Assembly: GCA_036338025.1 (NCBI GenBank)
Contig: JAYZDB010000138.1
Span: forward strand, 1-6,915
Source of the DNA: JAYZDB01 sp036338025
Lineage (GTDB): Bacteria; Planctomycetota; UBA1135; UBA2386
Direction: 5' to 3'
DNA: 6,915 bases
Made by a program: the position numbers and the translations under genes. The notes under the pieces are model-generated. The model saw nothing but the letters and a program-made list of their open reading frames with translations. It was not told the DNA's origin and searched no databases. Numbering within the stretch: position 1 is the stretch's first letter; every line of letters begins with the position of its first letter. Shown piece by piece: positions 1 through 6,915 of the stretch.

Positions 1-1
1 G

Positions 2-1126
2 AACCTCCTACGATCTTTGACGGAGGTCATCAACCGGCTCGACAATGGCATCAACCTCGGTCAGGGAGTTTGTGACCTGGATAGTCCGATCCCACTGCAG
101 GAGGGGGCAGTCGATTGCATCCGTGGCCGGACCGATAGGCAGACTTACACCTTCTATGCTGGTGTCCCTGAGTTACGTGCTGCCATTGCCAAGAAGCTGA
201 CGGAGTTCAATGGCATCCCTTCCACGATGGAACAGGTTGGTGTTACTGCAGGATCGTCGGGGGCGTTCTTTGCTTCCGTGATGACCCTGATTGAGCCCGG
301 TGACGAAGTCATCTTGTTCGAACCGTTCTATTCCTATCATCACTCGGCTTTACAGTTGATTGGGGCGGTGCCGGTTTGCGTCCGTCTCGGGTCGCAGGAC
401 TTCGCATTGGATCCGGATCGGCTGCGTGCGGCTCTCACCGACAAGACCCGCGCGATTGTCCTCAACACACCGGCCAACCCGTCCGGCAAGATATTCTCCG
501 CCGAGGACCTCGCCGCGGTATCGGAGATCCTGGCTCCGACCGAAGTCCTGGTGTTCACTGATGAGGTCTACGAGTTCATGTGCTTCGATGGTCGAAAGCA
601 TGTTTCGCCGGCGACGGTTCCCGGGCTTGAGCATCGCTGTCTGACGATTGGCGGATTCAGCAAGACATATTCGATCACCGGCTGGCGGGTTGGCTACGTG
701 GCGGGGCCAGCTGACGTGATCGACAAGATCGGACGGGTGTTCGACCAGACGGATATCTGTGCGGCGCGTCCGATGCAGCGAGGTGTGCAGCGCGCCCTCG
801 AGGAACTACCACCGTCGTTCTATGCGGATCTACAGGTTGACTACGAGCGTCGGCGCGATCAGTTCTGTGCTGCGCTGCAGGCAGGCGGTTGGCGTGTGAC
901 TGTCCCGCAGGGTGCCTACTATGTGATGGCGGACTACCGGGACGTGATGGGTGATATCGATCCCCACGCTGCGGTGTTGAAGATGATCGAGGAAAAGGCC
1001 ATCAACGGAGTGCCCGGGCACATCTTCTATCAGGATCCCTCCGATATACGTTCGATCCGGTTCCACTTCGCGGTTTCAGATTCAGTACTCGAAGACGCCT
1101 GCGCGAGGCTTGGCGACAGGCACTGA
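2..1126 (+). CDS. PLP-dependent class I/II aminotransferase (5'-truncated by the window)
   Basis: Cytosolic fold-type I enzyme that transfers an amino group between an amino acid and a 2-oxo acid using pyridoxal phosphate. The frame is open to the left edge. A TTG at 17 could start it, but only 11 residues would then precede the conserved INLGQG segment, whereas relatives such as the methionine/kynurenine aminotransferase group have about 30. I infer that some 15-20 N-terminal residues are missing. Numbering from the TTG, visible motifs are YTFYAGVPELR (44-54, substrate/PLP region), the PLP-contacting Asn154 in NTPANPSG, Asp182 and Tyr185 in TDEVY, the Schiff-base Lys216 in GGFSKTYSITGWRVGY, and the carboxylate-binding Arg348 in SIRFHFAVS. 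All key residues are intact, and the length from the TTG (369 residues) fits the family. The NPSG in place of the commoner NPTG is a mild variant. Substrate (aspartate, methionine, kynurenine or another) cannot be decided. It ends with TGA at 1124-1126; no partner gene follows closely. Confidence 0.93.
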   Translation, partial: NLLRSLTEVINRLDNGINLGQGVCDLDSPIPLQEGAVDCIRGRTDRQTYTFYAGVPELRAAIAKKLTEFNGIPSTMEQVGVTAGSSGAFFASVMTLIEPGDEVILFEPFYSYHHSALQLIGAVPVCVRLGSQDFALDPDRLRAALTDKTRAIVLNTPANPSGKIFSAEDLAAVSEILAPTEVLVFTDEVYEFMCFDGRKHVSPATVPGLEHRCLTIGGFSKTYSITGWRVGYVAGPADVIDKIGRVFDQTDICAARPMQRGVQRALEELPPSFYADLQVDYERRRDQFCAALQAGGWRVTVPQGAYYVMADYRDVMGDIDPHAAVLKMIEEKAINGVPGHIFYQDPSDIRSIRFHFAVSDSVLEDACARLGDRH

Positions 1127-1139
1127 GCCCCTCGGAGGG

Positions 1140-1175
1140 AAAAACAACCCACCCCCGTCGGAACGAGGGCGGGTT
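1140..1175 (-). terminator. Rho-independent terminator on the minus strand
   Basis: On the minus strand the arm AACCCGCCCTCG pairs along its full 12 positions with CGGGGGTGGGTT across a 6-nt loop, counting two G-U wobbles, and is followed at once by GTTTTT (plus-strand A-run 1140-1144). Read on the plus strand, the two wobbles become A-C and C-A mismatches and no T-run follows, so the orientation is clearly minus. It lies just past the end of the plus-strand aminotransferase gene, yet no convincing minus-strand gene leads into it. It may instead stop antisense transcription, or end a small RNA or short ORF. The plus-strand form could still act as a weaker hairpin for the aminotransferase transcript. 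Confidence 0.6.
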
Positions 1176-1186
1176 CACCTCTGGCT

Positions 1187-1197
1187 AACGGTCCGTT
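1187..1197. repeat. 11-bp palindrome AACGGTCCGTT
   Basis: AACGG and CCGTT are perfect inverted copies around a single central T. The site is inside the intergenic interval, between the minus-strand terminator and the tandem repeat. It could be a small operator half or simply chance; nothing else in the window repeats it. Confidence 0.25.
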
Positions 1198-1228
1198 CTC
1201 AAGTGTGAGATTTTCGCCGGTCTGCCAT

Positions 1229-1247
1229 TATCCCACCGTATCCCACC
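1229..1247. repeat. Tandem 9-bp direct repeat with 10-bp period (operator-like)
   Basis: TATCCCACC occurs at 1229-1237 and again at 1239-1247, so the copies fall on the same face of the helix. On the minus strand they read GGTGGGATA twice, giving TGGGA-N5-TGGGA. This resembles the TGGGN-N5-TGGGN spacing known for MraZ boxes, but only two copies are present and no mraZ or cell-division gene is nearby, so identity as an MraZ site is speculative. The second minus-strand copy runs into GATAAT, a possible -10 element on that strand, without a good -35 at 17 bp. Confidence 0.45.
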
Positions 1248-1257
1248 TAGACGGTGG
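1233..1257. repeat. 7-bp inverted repeat CCACCGT / ACGGTGG
   Basis: The arms at 1233-1239 and 1251-1257 are perfect inverted copies separated by 11 bp. They enclose the second copy of the tandem TATCCCACC repeat, so direct and inverted symmetry overlap in one 29-bp stretch. It lies about 140 bp upstream of the lipoprotein start. It could be a regulator site or an RNA hairpin; no T-run follows on either strand, so it does not look like a terminator. Confidence 0.3.
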
Positions 1258-1396
1258 CGACGGCTCGGGTTCTTTGACGCCCGTTTCGGCAAAACCCTCC
1301 GTGGCGAGGTGAAGTTTTTTGGGGGTGCTTTGCCGCAATACCCGCGCAGCCGCGGTGGTAAGCCCTAACCTCGTGATGTCACCGAGCCTGTCAGTC

Positions 1397-3685
1397 ATGC
1401 TGAATCTGATCCGCCCCCTACGGTTTCTCGCAATTCTCGCGCTCAGCGCCTGTACCGCAGTCCCGGAGCGGACCCGGGATCCTTGGACCGTCTCGTTCCT
1501 GCAGGCGTGTAAGGACGCCACGACAGATGCCTTGGTGATCAACCTCGCTGCCCATCCGGATGATGAGGCAGCGCGCACTCTCGTGTATTTGCGACGTCAG
1601 GGTGTGCGCACCTTGACGATCTACAGCACTTGTGGTGGTGGTGGGCAGAATGCTATCGGTCGCGAGATCGGTCCCGCCTTGGCGTTTTTGCGCACCCGCG
1701 AGACCTTGGCCGCGGCCCGCTTTACGGGCACCAAGGTCCGATGGTTGGGGTTCTCGGATTTCGGGTATTCCAAGACCGCAGCGGAGACCTTCGAGGTGTG
1801 GGGCAAGGAGGCCTACATGCGCGAACTGGACAAGGTTGTCACAGCCGAGCATCCGGACATCGCATTCACAAACCACAGCCCAGACCGCGGGCATGGGCAT
1901 CACCGGGCCACGGTGATGGCGCTGCAGGAGTTGATGGAGAGCAAGGCCAGGGATGGTTGGATCGTTCCGGTCTACCGGCGTGGTTTTCGCAACGCTGAGG
2001 ACTGGCAGATCAAGTTTGGGGTTGGAGGTGTTGATCCCGTCGCTGGTCAATCCTATGCCCGCCAGGCCTATCGCGGTTGGAGACAGCATCGCACTCAAGG
2101 GGCGTTTGGTCCGTTCACCGGGACCCGGTTGCTCGAGGACAAATGGGGAATCGTGCATCCCAAGGACGCTGACGGGGGCCAACTACTCTCCTATCTCGGG
2201 TCGGTGTTCGAGGAGCCAGGGTTTCTCGAGTTGGCGCAACGAGAGGGAATCGACATTCAAAATTTGCGCGTCAGGTTTGATGCATTTGGGGTCATGGGCG
2301 ATCAGGCGAAACACATCGCGCGCGCTCGCGACCTGCTGCCGAAAGTGGTGGAGTTGCGCGAGAAGCTCGCGAATGGATCGGCGGCGATCCGGCTCAGTCG
2401 ACGAATCGACGCCTTGCAGAGAATCGTCATGCTTGGGGCAGGCGTTACTATCACCGGGCAGTTGTCGCAGGAGAGGCTCGCACCGGGCACCAGCGGGTTT
2501 CTCTATCTACGCGTGACCCGCGAGGGTTCCATGCCACCACGTCGGCTTAGCGCGGAGTTACTGGGCCGACGGGCCGTCGGGCACGACGGGCATGTCCGCG
2601 TTCCATTTGGACCATTGAAGGATGTCTCCGCCGGGGACGTGAAGCCCGGGTGGTTCCACCCGACCGTCAACTTTGACGTGGATGGAGTGCCGATCAGTCG
2701 TCGGGTGCCGGTCCGATATACACCAGTCGAGCGGGTTGCACTGAAGTGGCAGCGTGGTGTCCGCATGGTGCCTGCCGGTCAGATCGGTGGCCGGATCGAC
2801 GTGCCTATCGAGATTACGTGGAACGGAGATCAGGAGGTGACTGCCGCCCTGAAGCTGACGTCTTCAAGTGGAGTCGTCGCGGAGCTTTCAGATGCTTCGG
2901 TACGTCTTCCTGCCAAGCCGACGCAACACCAGAAGGTAGTGAGCATCGTATTTCCTGAACGTGCCCTGCGTGAAGACGTCACGGTGGTGAGCAGTCTGGA
3001 GACAGGGTCCTCGCCGTTGCACCTGCGCCTCGTCGATGCAAATCCGCCGAAGCAACTCAAAGTCGGTCTGATTCGTGGTCCGGATGACAGTCTGCAGTTG
3101 GCGTTGCAGGACCTCCGAATCAGTTATGTCTTGCTCGATGATGACAGACACTTGGACAAGGTGGACCTGTCAGCAATCAACACAATCGTCTTGGACATTC
3201 GTGCCTATCACCATCGCCGTGAATTCCTCAAGAGCAACCGCGATCGAATCCTCGAGCACTGCAAGGCTGGAGGGCGCGTGGTCAGCTTCTACCACAAACC
3301 ACTCGAGTGGAATCCTACGGAAGTAAAGCCGGCTCTTTCGCCCTTTGAGCTCCTTGTTGGTCGACGGCGTGTGTGTGAAGAAAAGGCCGCTGTCACGTTC
3401 ATTGATCCGAAACACCGCATCCTCAACGTTCCGAACAAACTCGGCCCGGAAGACTTCAAGGGTTGGGTGCAGGAACGCGGACTCAATTTCCCGAGCAAGT
3501 GGTCGAGCGAGTGGACGCCGATTCTCCGGATGAACGACACCGGCGAGCGGCCCTTGGACGGAGCCCTGCTCTACGCGCGCTATGGAGCGGGTGACTACGT
3601 TTACTGCTCTCTCGCCCTCTACCGACAACTCCGGCGTGGCCATGCCGGTGCCGCGCGGATCCTGGTAAACCTCCTCTCGCAGTAG
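1397..3685 (+). CDS. Large PIG-L/LmbE-family zinc deacetylase lipoprotein with ThuA-like C-terminal domain
   Basis: Predicted 762-residue lipoprotein, probably anchored outside the cytoplasmic membrane and hydrolysing an N-acetyl group from an amino-sugar-containing substrate. I chose the ATG at 1397 because it gives a short, basic signal peptide (RPLR, then a hydrophobic run) ending in the lipobox LSAC with Cys19; the frame extends upstream to an ATG at 1376 and a TTG at 1319, which would add an unusual leader. No clear ribosome-binding site precedes any of them. Residues ~45-200 form the PIG-L domain: AAHPDDE supplies His53 and Asp56 (zinc) and Asp55 (base), and GHGHHRA supplies His166 and His169, spaced as in the mycothiol deacetylase MshB. 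Residues ~205-240 hold the SYARQAYRGWRQHRTQG segment typical of the large PIG-L proteins. Residues ~340-550 look like beta-sandwich modules. Residues ~555-762 start KVGLIRGPDD and end in the conserved TFIDPKHRILNVPNK, GWVQERGL and DGALLYARYGAG segments, a ThuA/class I amidotransferase-like fold without an obvious catalytic triad. Substrate unknown. Convergent with pyruvate carboxylase. Confidence 0.88.
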   Translation: MLNLIRPLRFLAILALSACTAVPERTRDPWTVSFLQACKDATTDALVINLAAHPDDEAARTLVYLRRQGVRTLTIYSTCGGGGQNAIGREIGPALAFLRTRETLAAARFTGTKVRWLGFSDFGYSKTAAETFEVWGKEAYMRELDKVVTAEHPDIAFTNHSPDRGHGHHRATVMALQELMESKARDGWIVPVYRRGFRNAEDWQIKFGVGGVDPVAGQSYARQAYRGWRQHRTQGAFGPFTGTRLLEDKWGIVHPKDADGGQLLSYLGSVFEEPGFLELAQREGIDIQNLRVRFDAFGVMGDQAKHIARARDLLPKVVELREKLANGSAAIRLSRRIDALQRIVMLGAGVTITGQLSQERLAPGTSGFLYLRVTREGSMPPRRLSAELLGRRAVGHDGHVRVPFGPLKDVSAGDVKPGWFHPTVNFDVDGVPISRRVPVRYTPVERVALKWQRGVRMVPAGQIGGRIDVPIEITWNGDQEVTAALKLTSSSGVVAELSDASVRLPAKPTQHQKVVSIVFPERALREDVTVVSSLETGSSPLHLRLVDANPPKQLKVGLIRGPDDSLQLALQDLRISYVLLDDDRHLDKVDLSAINTIVLDIRAYHHRREFLKSNRDRILEHCKAGGRVVSFYHKPLEWNPTEVKPALSPFELLVGRRRVCEEKAAVTFIDPKHRILNVPNKLGPEDFKGWVQERGLNFPSKWSSEWTPILRMNDTGERPLDGALLYARYGAGDYVYCSLALYRQLRRGHAGAARILVNLLSQ

Positions 3686-3704
3686 GCAAGCCGCTGGTTG
3701 CCTA
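3683..3704. terminator. Inverted repeat joining two convergent stop codons, possible bidirectional terminator
   Basis: TAGGCAA at 3683-3689 and TTGCCTA at 3698-3704 are perfect inverted copies with an 8-nt spacer. The left arm begins with the TAG stop of the lipoprotein gene, and the right arm contains, on the minus strand, the TAG stop of pyruvate carboxylase. The RNA from either strand can form the same stem, which could be lengthened by two C-G pairs if one G is bulged. There is no T-run on either side and the stem is short, so intrinsic termination would be weak. It is the only candidate in the 16-bp gap. Confidence 0.4.
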
Positions 3705-6700
3705 ACTCAGCACTGCCAGGAGGTCTTCCGCCAGGACAGAGGCTCCGAGTTCTGGGATGAGCTCTTCGATCTTACCGTCTCGTGGGGCACGGATGATGGT
3801 CTCCATCTTCATCGCCTCGAGGGTGATGAGTGGGTCGCCAGCTTCGATTGTCTCGCCCACGGAGCAGTGAACCATGATCACGGAACCTGGCATTGGCGCT
3901 CCGATGTGGTTCTTGTTGTCCCGCTGAGCCTTGCGTCCGGTTTCCACCTCGTCAACCTGGCTGCGGTCTTGGACAACGATCTGCCGACCCTGACCGTTGA
4001 GTTCAAAGTAGACGGTCCGTTGTCCCCTCTCGTTTGCCTGGCTCACCGCCGCCAGCTTGATGATCAGGGTTTTGCCCTGCTCGATGTCAACCTGGATTTC
4101 CTGGTCCTGCTCAAGTCCGTAGAAGTAGTTTGGCGTATCGAGAATCGAGACATCCGCGTGGTCCAGGAAGAACTGGCAGTGATCGTTGAAGACCCGAGGG
4201 TAGAGCGCAGCGCTCAGGGTTTCCGAAGCGTTGAAGTTGAGTTCGAACTTCTCGATCAGTTGTTTTCGTAGATCCACGAGATCCAGCGGTGGCAATTCCG
4301 CACCTGACCGGTCGGAAGACACCGGCATGCCTTTGAGGATTGCAGCTTGCAGGTCCTTGGGGAACCCGCCCAGTGGATTGCCGAGGTGCCCCTGGAAGTA
4401 GTCGATCACGCTAATCGGGAAATCCAGGCGATCGGCGGCGTCCAAGACCTTCCGCCGAGTCTCCTCGACCGATGCCGGGAAGTCGTCATGCAGGACCAGA
4501 AGGTCGTTCTGCACCAGATAGTTGGCGAAGTCGCCGACCATCTTGGAACTCGGTGTGACCTTGGGGATATCGCCGACCAACTGATTCACCACCGCAAAGG
4601 CGTGTTTGACGTCGGTCCAACGGTCCAGCAGGCCGAGCGAGGCGGTTTGCGGCCTCAGGTTGCTGTACTGACCGCCGGGGATTTCGTGGTAGTAGACTTC
4701 CGAGGTGCTACTGAGCAGACCGGATTCGAACGGGCTATAGAACTCACGGACTCCTTCCCAATAGTCGGCGAGAGGTTGCAGCGCCTTGTTACCCATGCCC
4801 GTTTCCCGGGACCCACCTCGTAGAGCTGCAATTACGGCGTTCATGCTGGGCTGGCTGGTTAGACCGGCCATTGGTGCCACGGCGGCGTCTACGATATCTA
4901 CGCCTGCTTCGATGGCCTCGAGTAGTGCCGCGACTCCGTTGCCGCTGGTGTCGTGGGTGTGCAAGTGAATCGGGATGTCCACTGTTTCGGTCAGGCGTGA
5001 GACCAGCGCCTGGGCGGCTCTTGGTCGTAGGAGACCGGCCATGTCCTTGATGCAGAGGATGTGCGCGCCCATGTCCTCGATGCGGCGGGCGAGATCGATG
5101 TAGTAGTCGAGGTCGTATTTCCTGCGGTTCGGGTTTGCGACGTCTCCGGTGTAGCACATGCAGACTTCCGCGACTTTCGGAGTGTCGAGGATCGAGTCGA
5201 CCGCGAACCGCAAGTTGTTGAGATCATTGACGCTGTCGAACACCCTGAATACGTCCACCCCGGCTTGTGCCGCTTCGTTGATGAACGCCGCCACGACATT
5301 GTCGGGGTAGCTTGTGTAGCCCACTGCGTTGGCACCACGTAGGAGCATCTGCTGAAGCAGGTTCGGCATCGCTTTCTTCAGCTTGCGTAGACGGCTCCAG
5401 GGACTCTCGTTGAGGAACCGATATGCGACGTCAAAGGTCGCACCACCCCACGACTCTACGCTGAACAGTTGGTGCGCGAGGTGGGCCGTCGCCGGTGCAA
5501 TTCGCAGAAGGTCCTTGGTGCGCATTCGGGTCGCGAGGAGACTCTGGTGTGCGTCTCGCATCGTGGTGTCGGTGAGCAGCGGTCGATCCTGAGCTTTGAT
5601 CCAATCCACCAGACCCTTGGCCCCCTCACGTTCGAGGATCTGAGCGGTACCATCGGGTGGTGGTCCGTCGGGGATCCTCGGTACGGATGCAGGCTTCAAA
5701 CTGGCCGGCGACAGGTGCTTCTCACGGGGCACTGTGGGATGGCCGTTGACGATGATCTCAGCCAGGTAGGCCAGGAGTTTGGTAGCTCGATCGCGACGTC
5801 GGGGGAAGTGAAAGAGGCCCGGCGTGTCATCGATGAACCGGGTGTACACCTCGCCGTTTTGAAACGTCTCGTGCATCAACAGGTTCTCGAGGAACGCCAG
5901 ATTGGTCTTTAGCCCGCGTATCCGGAACTCTCGCAATGCTCGCAGACTCTTGCGGATTGCTTCCTTGTAGACCAAGGCGTAGGCCGTCACCTTCACTAGC
6001 AGCGAGTCGTAGTGGGGCGAAACGCGTGCGCCCACGAACCCGTTGCCGATGTCGAGTCGAATCCCGGGGCCGGAGGCACTGCGGTAGGCGAGGATTTCGC
6101 CCGTGTCCGGAAGGAAACCTCTGCTCGGGTCCTCGGATGTGATGCGGCACTGGATCGCGAAGCCGCGTGGGATGATTGACGATTGCCCGAAGATCCCGAT
6201 CTTCTCGGATCCCAGTGAGTGGCCTTCGGCGATCTTGATCTGGGACTGAACGAGGTCGATACCGGTGATTTGCTCGGTCACCGTGTGTTCTACCTGCAGT
6301 CGGGGATTGATCTCGATGAAGTAGAAGTCGTCGCCGCTGACCAGGAACTCGACGGTGCCGGCGTTGAGGTAATTTGCCGCCTTGGCAATCTTGACGGCAT
6401 TTTCATGCAGGCGCTGCGCAGTGACTGCACTGAGGTTGGGAGCCGGTGCGACTTCTACTACCTTTTGGTGGCGGCGTTGTGATGAGCAATCGCGTTCGTA
6501 CAGGTGTACGACGTTGCCGCGTAGGTCAGCCAGAATCTGCACCTCGATGTGCGATACTCGCGGCAGGTACTTCTCGAGGAATACTTCGTTGCTTCCGAAT
6601 GAGGACTCTGCTTCCGAACTGGCCTGGCCGATCGCGTCGAGAAGGTCGTCGCCGGGCCCGACGATACGTATGCCACGTCCGCCGCCGCCATGGGATGCTT

Positions 6701-6915
6701 TGACGATGATGGACTCATGCTCAGCATGGAATGCCCTGGCGGCCTCCGCCGAGGCTTCGTCCGACGAGTAGGCCAACCCCGGGACCACTGGAATACCGAG
6801 ACTCTGTGCAAGTTCGCGAGCCTTGACCTTGTCTCCGAGCCGCAAGACGGTTTCAGGGCGGGGACCGATGAATGCGATCCCGCGAGCGGTGCATGCCGAA
6901 GCGAACTCGGCGTTT
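3702..6915 (-). CDS. pyc: Pyruvate carboxylase (N-terminus cut by window edge)
   Basis: Biotin enzyme that carboxylates pyruvate to oxaloacetate with ATP and bicarbonate, refilling the TCA cycle in the cytosol. The frame is open to the right edge: 1070 residues are visible from the codon at 6914-6912, beginning NAEFASACTARGIAFIGP, and I infer that about 85 are missing from a normal length near 1150. In this numbering the biotin carboxylase domain shows the ATP-grasp glycine loop SHGGGGRG (74-81), ERDCSSQRRHQK (140-151) and EINPRLQVEH (201-210). The carboxyltransferase domain begins near DTTMRDAHQSLLATR (449-463). It carries Lys623 of KDMAG, expected to be carboxylated, and His652/His654 of HTHD as metal ligands; the 29 and 31 residue spacing matches characterised enzymes. 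VTPSSK holds the expected catalytic threonine. The C-terminal carrier domain has the biotinyl Lys1036 in EAMKMET, 34 residues from the end. The single-chain BC-CT-BCCP order separates it from multi-subunit oxaloacetate decarboxylase or acyl-CoA carboxylases. All active-site residues checked are intact. Promoter and start lie outside the window. Confidence 0.97.
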   Translation of the reverse strand, partial: NAEFASACTARGIAFIGPRPETVLRLGDKVKARELAQSLGIPVVPGLAYSSDEASAEAARAFHAEHESIIVKASHGGGGRGIRIVGPGDDLLDAIGQASSEAESSFGSNEVFLEKYLPRVSHIEVQILADLRGNVVHLYERDCSSQRRHQKVVEVAPAPNLSAVTAQRLHENAVKIAKAANYLNAGTVEFLVSGDDFYFIEINPRLQVEHTVTEQITGIDLVQSQIKIAEGHSLGSEKIGIFGQSSIIPRGFAIQCRITSEDPSRGFLPDTGEILAYRSASGPGIRLDIGNGFVGARVSPHYDSLLVKVTAYALVYKEAIRKSLRALREFRIRGLKTNLAFLENLLMHETFQNGEVYTRFIDDTPGLFHFPRRRDRATKLLAYLAEIIVNGHPTVPREKHLSPASLKPASVPRIPDGPPPDGTAQILEREGAKGLVDWIKAQDRPLLTDTTMRDAHQSLLATRMRTKDLLRIAPATAHLAHQLFSVESWGGATFDVAYRFLNESPWSRLRKLKKAMPNLLQQMLLRGANAVGYTSYPDNVVAAFINEAAQAGVDVFRVFDSVNDLNNLRFAVDSILDTPKVAEVCMCYTGDVANPNRRKYDLDYYIDLARRIEDMGAHILCIKDMAGLLRPRAAQALVSRLTETVDIPIHLHTHDTSGNGVAALLEAIEAGVDIVDAAVAPMAGLTSQPSMNAVIAALRGGSRETGMGNKALQPLADYWEGVREFYSPFESGLLSSTSEVYYHEIPGGQYSNLRPQTASLGLLDRWTDVKHAFAVVNQLVGDIPKVTPSSKMVGDFANYLVQNDLLVLHDDFPASVEETRRKVLDAADRLDFPISVIDYFQGHLGNPLGGFPKDLQAAILKGMPVSSDRSGAELPPLDLVDLRKQLIEKFELNFNASETLSAALYPRVFNDHCQFFLDHADVSILDTPNYFYGLEQDQEIQVDIEQGKTLIIKLAAVSQANERGQRTVYFELNGQGRQIVVQDRSQVDEVETGRKAQRDNKNHIGAPMPGSVIMVHCSVGETIEAGDPLITLEAMKMETIIRAPRDGKIEELIPELGASVLAEDLLAVLS

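Noticed and set aside
22..47. GGAGG at 22-26 with ATG at 45 as a translation start
   Set aside because: The ATG is out of frame with the aminotransferase and the spacing is too long; the frame with conserved motifs already runs through this point from upstream.
1197..1214. TCTCA-AGTG-TGAGA stem followed by TTTT on the plus strand, as a terminator for the aminotransferase
   Set aside because: The stem is only 5 bp with two or three G-C pairs and the T-run is four bases, too weak to call; it remains possible as a minor element.
1274..1279. TTGACG as a -35 element for the lipoprotein gene
   Set aside because: No TAnnnT-like -10 is found 16-18 bp downstream. A separate TAACCT at 1366-1371 could be a -10 but has no matching -35.
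1296..1320. CCTC/GAGG stem followed by TGAAG and six T on the plus strand
   Set aside because: A 4-bp stem separated from the T-run by five bases is not a credible intrinsic terminator.
1418..2182. 254-codon open frame on the minus strand inside the lipoprotein gene
   Set aside because: It lies wholly opposite the PIG-L coding sequence, its product shows no family motif, and long antisense frames are common in GC-rich genes.
3867..4823. Plus-strand frames of 134 and 158 codons opposite pyruvate carboxylase
   Set aside because: They are mirror frames of a strongly conserved, fully open minus-strand enzyme gene; no independent coding signal is visible.

Overview
The window carries three protein genes and one short non-coding interval. 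The base composition looks like roughly 60% G+C by eye. Together with high-GC codon use, and a lipoprotein and a pyruvate carboxylase of bacterial type, this suggests a bacterium, most likely an actinomycete (perhaps Propionibacteriaceae-like). That placement is an inference from composition and general protein character, not from any marker gene.

Layout. Positions 2-1126 (+) hold most of a PLP-dependent class I/II aminotransferase whose first codons lie outside the window. Positions 1127-1396 are intergenic. This interval contains a hairpin plus T-run that reads as an intrinsic terminator on the MINUS strand, a 10-bp-period tandem repeat (TATCCCACC twice), an inverted repeat around it and a small palindrome. 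Positions 1397-3685 (+) encode a large predicted lipoprotein with an N-terminal zinc-dependent PIG-L/LmbE-type deacetylase domain and a C-terminal ThuA/glutamine-amidotransferase-like domain. Positions 3702-6915 (-) encode pyruvate carboxylase, converging on the lipoprotein gene. It is complete at its C-terminus and cut at its N-terminus by the window edge. Only 16 bp separate the two convergent stop codons, and both stop codons are part of one perfect 7-bp inverted repeat.

Functional picture. Pyruvate carboxylase (anaplerotic oxaloacetate supply) and an amino-acid aminotransferase are both central nitrogen/carbon enzymes, but they are on opposite strands and separated by the lipoprotein gene, so nothing shows co-regulation. 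The PIG-L lipoprotein is probably an extracytoplasmic deacetylase acting on an amino-sugar or glycoconjugate; its substrate cannot be read from the sequence. No mobile element, CRISPR array, rRNA or tRNA was seen. I do not see a clear new multi-gene system. The part least explained by the genes is the 1136-1257 interval, where an orphan minus-strand terminator sits downstream of operator-like repeats.
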